Part shown: one piece after another, positions 14,727 through 17,158 of the stretch
How the letters are laid out: each line of letters opens with the position of its first letter
Position numbering within the stretch: position 1 is the stretch's first letter
Source: JALRAP01 sp046340555
Lineage (GTDB): Bacteria > Bacteroidota > Bacteroidia > AKYH767-A > OLB10
Direction: 5' to 3'
NCBI GenBank assembly: GCA_046340555.1
Contig: JBKDSL010000042.1
Span: 1-17,158 of the forward strand
Length of the DNA stretch: 17,158 bases
Translations under genes and position numbers: made by a program
Notes under the pieces: model-generated
Told to the model about the DNA's origin: nothing
What the model saw: the letters and a program-made list of their open reading frames with translations, nothing else
Databases searched by the model: none

Positions 14727-14803
14727 AATCAGTATGGGTTATAATAGATTGGTAAGTAACCCCGAACAGTTTAACCAAACACTATCTGTGTTTTAGGAAA
14801 AGG

Positions 14804-15514
14804 TTAAGGTAAGGCCTTTACTACCTTGAAGGGCCGGCTAGGGTAACGGCCGACTATTCGAATAAAATAAGTTCCTGCGGCCCAAGCCGACGCATCAATA
14901 ATGCCACTGTCAACATTATTCAGAATCACCCTCCCCTGAAAATCCAATACTTGAACATCCCCTTTGGAACCAGCGTTTAGATAAAACCTATCGTAAAAAG
15001 GATTTGGATACGCGTAAGAGCTCGCTGACTGGCCGAGCTGCACAATTCCAAGATTATCCATACAACCTATTGTTTGGAATACAGATGAGTCGCCATTTAT
15101 AAAAGCCTGTTGATCTGAAAAATCATACGCACACACTTCATTATCGATAGTGTAAAACCTTAGGTTGAAAACCGTTGATCCCGGAGTTATACCCGAAGGG
15201 AGATATGAAGTTACCCGCCAAATAGAATCATTTGGGTTCAAATAATACAAGTACTGCAATCCACTTATGATATTGGTCAAACTATCGAATGTGATCCGAT
15301 TCGTATTAAAACGGATTGCCATGTCTACAGCAAAGACCGTAGCGCTGGAATTTATAATTACCGGCACTTCCACATAGCTGCCATCGAAGTAGCTTTGATT
15401 TATATCCAGTTTTACCGTATCGCCTGAAGAAAACAGGTCCTGAGCCGTTGTGGTGTGAACGAAAAACGACCACAAGAAAACCACCCAATGGACAGGTCTG
15501 GATATTTTAAACAA
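14804..15514 (-). CDS. Secreted cohesin-like protein with T9SS sorting domain (TTG start)
   Basis: A 236-residue protein. Residues about 1-24 are a signal peptide (FKISRPVHWVVFLWSF... ending TTAQ). About 30-150 form one cohesin-like beta domain (VEVPVIINSSATVFAVDMAI, then the FDSLTNIISG and VFNLRFYTID strands). About 165-236 is a T9SS tail (AYPNPFYDRFYL). The only start that keeps the signal peptide is TTG 15514; the codon just before it is an in-frame TAA, and there is no ATG until the middle of the domain. An ATG nine codons upstream (15541) is separated by that TAA. So this is either a genuine TTG start or a recent nonsense change. The protein is related in layout to the genes at 15599 and 16497. 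Confidence 0.8.
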   Translation of the reverse strand: MFKISRPVHWVVFLWSFFVHTTTAQDLFSSGDTVKLDINQSYFDGSYVEVPVIINSSATVFAVDMAIRFNTNRITFDSLTNIISGLQYLYYLNPNDSIWRVTSYLPSGITPGSTVFNLRFYTIDNEVCAYDFSDQQAFINGDSSVFQTIGCMDNLGIVQLGQSASSYAYPNPFYDRFYLNAGSKGDVQVLDFQGRVILNNVDSGIIDASAWAAGTYFIRIVGRYPSRPFKVVKALP

Positions 15515-15561
15515 TTATACAGGAATTAAAACCGACAACATGAATCGGTTGTAAAAATAAC

Positions 15562-15593
15562 AAAACGTAGCAATCGTTTTACGAGCAGCTACG
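15562..15593 (-). terminator. Terminator after the 15599-16345 gene
   Basis: Six bases after the stop codon, CGTAGC (15566-15571) pairs with GCTACG (15588-15593), with a further inner TCGT/ACGA stem, and on the minus strand TTTTG follows. A second, weaker hairpin (AACCGA/TCGGTT, 15530-15550) ends in TTTTAATT a little further on. Confidence 0.6.
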
Positions 15594-15598
15594 CATTC

Positions 15599-16345
15599 TC
15601 ATGGTAAGCGTACCAGGGAAAGGCTCTCTTGTTTTCCGTCTTTGTTTTCTACGGTAAGCAAATAAGTTGCTGCAGGAAGGAATTCCATATCAACTACCGA
15701 ACTCATCCCTGATCCAACAGCTACCCAAGGTAATACTGTACGACCGCTCAAATCACCTAGCCGATACCTCGAACCGTATGGAAGGCCTATGATGTTCACA
15801 AGTCCACTAGTGGGATTTGGTCCTATTGTTACTCCTTTCAAAAACGACTCTTCTACCAAGGAGGATGTACAATCTATTTTCTTGGATGTGCAAATATCCC
15901 CGTTCAATAGGGAATTAACTGCACTCAAATCCCCAGAGCAAAGCGCACCCGGTTGCAGTATATCAAACCGAACCTTGAACAACAAACTGTCATTGGGATA
16001 AAACAACGTGTTGGTAAACGAGGTCAAGCGGACCGTAGAGTCATTTGAGTTGTAAAAAGAAAGGGCATCAAGGTAATTGGCCAACTTGATAATGGTATCA
16101 TATTCCAACTTGGCTTGATTGTATTTGAAGTTGAAGTCCAATGCAACGATTTGGTCGTCGGAGCGGTAATACACGGGGAATTCCACCTTAGTACCGGTAA
16201 CAACCGCTGATTGAAGATCAAAAAACACCGTATCGAACTGATCGATGGTCAAGAGGGCGGGTTGCAACTCTTGTGATCTCGCTTGAATATTGCATAAAGC
16301 GAAAATGAAGGTCAGAACGGTTAGGTGTTTTTTCATGAGTCTCAT
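15599..16345 (-). CDS. Secreted cohesin-like protein with T9SS sorting domain
   Basis: A 248-residue precursor. The start could be ATG 16345 or ATG 16336 (MKKHLTVLTFIFALCNIQ), three residues apart; both give a signal peptide ending near SQ. Residues about 35-150 are a single cohesin-like domain (VEFPVYYRSDDQIVALDFNF, LEYDTIIKLANYLDAL, LLFKVRFDIL). About 170-248 is a T9SS tail (GPNPTSGLVNIIG ... SLSLVRLP). Two Cys pairs (CSGDL ... CTSKKIDC) lie between them. Layout matches the genes on both sides, which suggests ancestral tandem duplication followed by strong divergence. It should be secreted or surface attached. Whether it binds a dockerin is unknown. Confidence 0.85.
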   Translation of the reverse strand: MRLMKKHLTVLTFIFALCNIQARSQELQPALLTIDQFDTVFFDLQSAVVTGTKVEFPVYYRSDDQIVALDFNFKYNQAKLEYDTIIKLANYLDALSFYNSNDSTVRLTSFTNTLFYPNDSLLFKVRFDILQPGALCSGDLSAVNSLLNGDICTSKKIDCTSSLVEESFLKGVTIGPNPTSGLVNIIGLPYGSRYRLGDLSGRTVLPWVAVGSGMSSVVDMEFLPAATYLLTVENKDGKQESLSLVRLP

Positions 16346-16448
16346 ATGTTAAGGCACTAAAGTATCGCTACAGCTCAAATTAATTAACCTTGAGGTTTTA
16401 AGATTTGGTAAAGGTTATGTTACCCTGAAAACGCATTTATGTTAAATG

Positions 16449-16474
16449 AAAAAGGGGCGGAATGATTACGCCCC
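16449..16474 (-). terminator. Terminator after the 16497 gene
   Basis: GGGGCG (16454-16459) pairs with CGCCCC (16469-16474) around a 9-base loop, and the minus strand continues TTTTTC. It lies 22 bases after the stop codon. Confidence 0.85.
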
Positions 16475-16496
16475 GTCTAATGGATATAAAAACTAA

Positions 16497-17158
16497 TTAC
16501 TTCTTAACGGAGATCTTGCTCACGTTAACAGAGCCATTGTTGTAAACCTTCAACACATAAACGCCGTTGGCCATCATGTCAGTTGAGATGCGGATGTTCT
16601 CATAAGCGCTAACAGTAGTTCCGGCAGCAATAACCTTGCCTTGAACGTCAGTCAAAACATAAGAAGCGTCTTCAGAAGCTACGATGTTGATGACATTGCT
16701 TGCAGGATTTGGGAATACGTTAACCGTCATTGACTGTGCATTTGAACCTGTTCCGATTTCAGCATTAACACGCTGACCATTGATGTATGCTTCCAAATTG
16801 GTAAGATCGGCAGCTGTGATTTCAGAGCCATTGAAACGAACGTATACTACTGGAGTAGCTGTGTTGTATGAATCAAGGCTGTTAGAAGTAACGCGCAAAG
16901 CATCTGTATTTCCAACAACCATCTCCATGTTGTTACCATTGTTAACAACCGTATTGAAGGAAACCTTGTTGCTGTTGTAGTTCATGCTGAAGTCAACTGA
17001 ATTGACAACCTCATCGGCACTAACCAATACTGGAACGTCGATGTTGTTGCCGTTAACTTTGGCGTTTTCAAGGTCGAACACAAGCTTGCTGCCTCCGTTG
17101 CGGATCGTAGCACTGGCGGATGCGGTAGCGTAGTTTCCGTTTACATCTCCCAACAATA
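16497..17158 (-). CDS. C-terminus of a large secreted cohesin-like protein with T9SS tail (5' end outside window)
   Basis: The frame is open to the right edge, and the first in-window codons (LLGDVNGNY) are internal, so this is the 3' end of a longer gene. LGDVNGN resembles the calcium loop of a dockerin type I repeat. It is followed by one cohesin-like domain of about 115 residues (NNIDVPVLVSADEVVNSVDF, VSFNTVV, TPVVYVRFNGSEI). A T9SS tail of about 80 residues ends the protein (VFPNPASNVINIV ... VNVSKISVKK). The dockerin-like motif followed by a cohesin-like module is also common at the ends of large Bacteroidota surface proteins without any cellulosome. Missing the N-terminus, its size and main function cannot be read. 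A good terminator follows. Confidence 0.88.
   Translation of the reverse strand, partial: LLGDVNGNYATASASATIRNGGSKLVFDLENAKVNGNNIDVPVLVSADEVVNSVDFSMNYNSNKVSFNTVVNNGNNMEMVVGNTDALRVTSNSLDSYNTATPVVYVRFNGSEITAADLTNLEAYINGQRVNAEIGTGSNAQSMTVNVFPNPASNVINIVASEDASYVLTDVQGKVIAAGTTVSAYENIRISTDMMANGVYVLKVYNNGSVNVSKISVKK

Noticed and set aside
14777..14793. Hairpin AAACAC/GTGTTT after the 14804 gene as a terminator
   Set aside because: On the gene's strand it is not followed by a T-run; the T bases lie on the other strand.
14804..17158. Cellulosome gene cluster
   Set aside because: There are no glycoside hydrolases or full dockerins in the window; single cohesin-like domains are common in unrelated T9SS proteins.

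Overview
The window looks like a chromosomal segment of a Bacteroidota bacterium (Flavobacteriia- or Chitinophagia-like). Four independent signs point there: repeated C-terminal 'PNP...' sorting domains typical of type IX secretion (T9SS) cargo; TAnnTTTG promoters with a TTG-type box about 19-20 bases upstream; no convincing Shine-Dalgarno sites; and families common in that phylum (choice-of-anchor I, multidomain secreted endonuclease I, DUF6428 in an ars operon). No phage, IS element or CRISPR array is visible.

Layout. (1) Bases 1-3192, minus strand: two tandem paralogues of a secreted protein I do not recognise, each interrupted by a GMGGM pentapeptide array; the first runs off the left edge. 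(2) 3193-3626: non-coding gap. (3) 3627-5677, minus strand: a secreted seven-repeat Ycf48/BNR-type propeller protein with a T9SS tail, a small GIY-YIG nuclease gene, and tRNA-Asn(GTT). Between them lies a 431-base-offset duplication of a terminator plus the nuclease 5' end; a long nested hairpin touches the tRNA 3' end. (4) 5925-7676, minus: a polytopic GT-C-like membrane protein. (5) 7929-10399, plus: a secreted multidomain endonuclease I followed 2 bp later by a DoxX-family membrane protein. (6) 10412-12666, minus: a compact arsenic-resistance operon in the order arsR, DUF6428, acr3, arsC, with a visible promoter, an ArsR-type palindrome on its -7 box, and tight or overlapping spacing. (7) 12780-17158, minus: a choice-of-anchor I protein and three consecutive secreted proteins with cohesin-like modules and T9SS tails; the last is cut by the right edge and has a dockerin-like GDVNGN motif in front of its cohesin-like module. 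Several of these genes have their own terminators.

How they work together. The ars operon is the one clear pathway: ArsR senses arsenite, ArsC reduces arsenate, Acr3 exports arsenite, and the Cys-rich DUF6428 protein is an uncharacterised partner. Most other genes encode exported proteins that probably leave the cell through T9SS (nuclease, propeller, anchor-I protein, cohesin-like proteins). The least explained elements are the GMGGM paralogue pair, the tRNA-adjacent GIY-YIG/terminator duplication with its hairpin, and the cohesin-like gene row.
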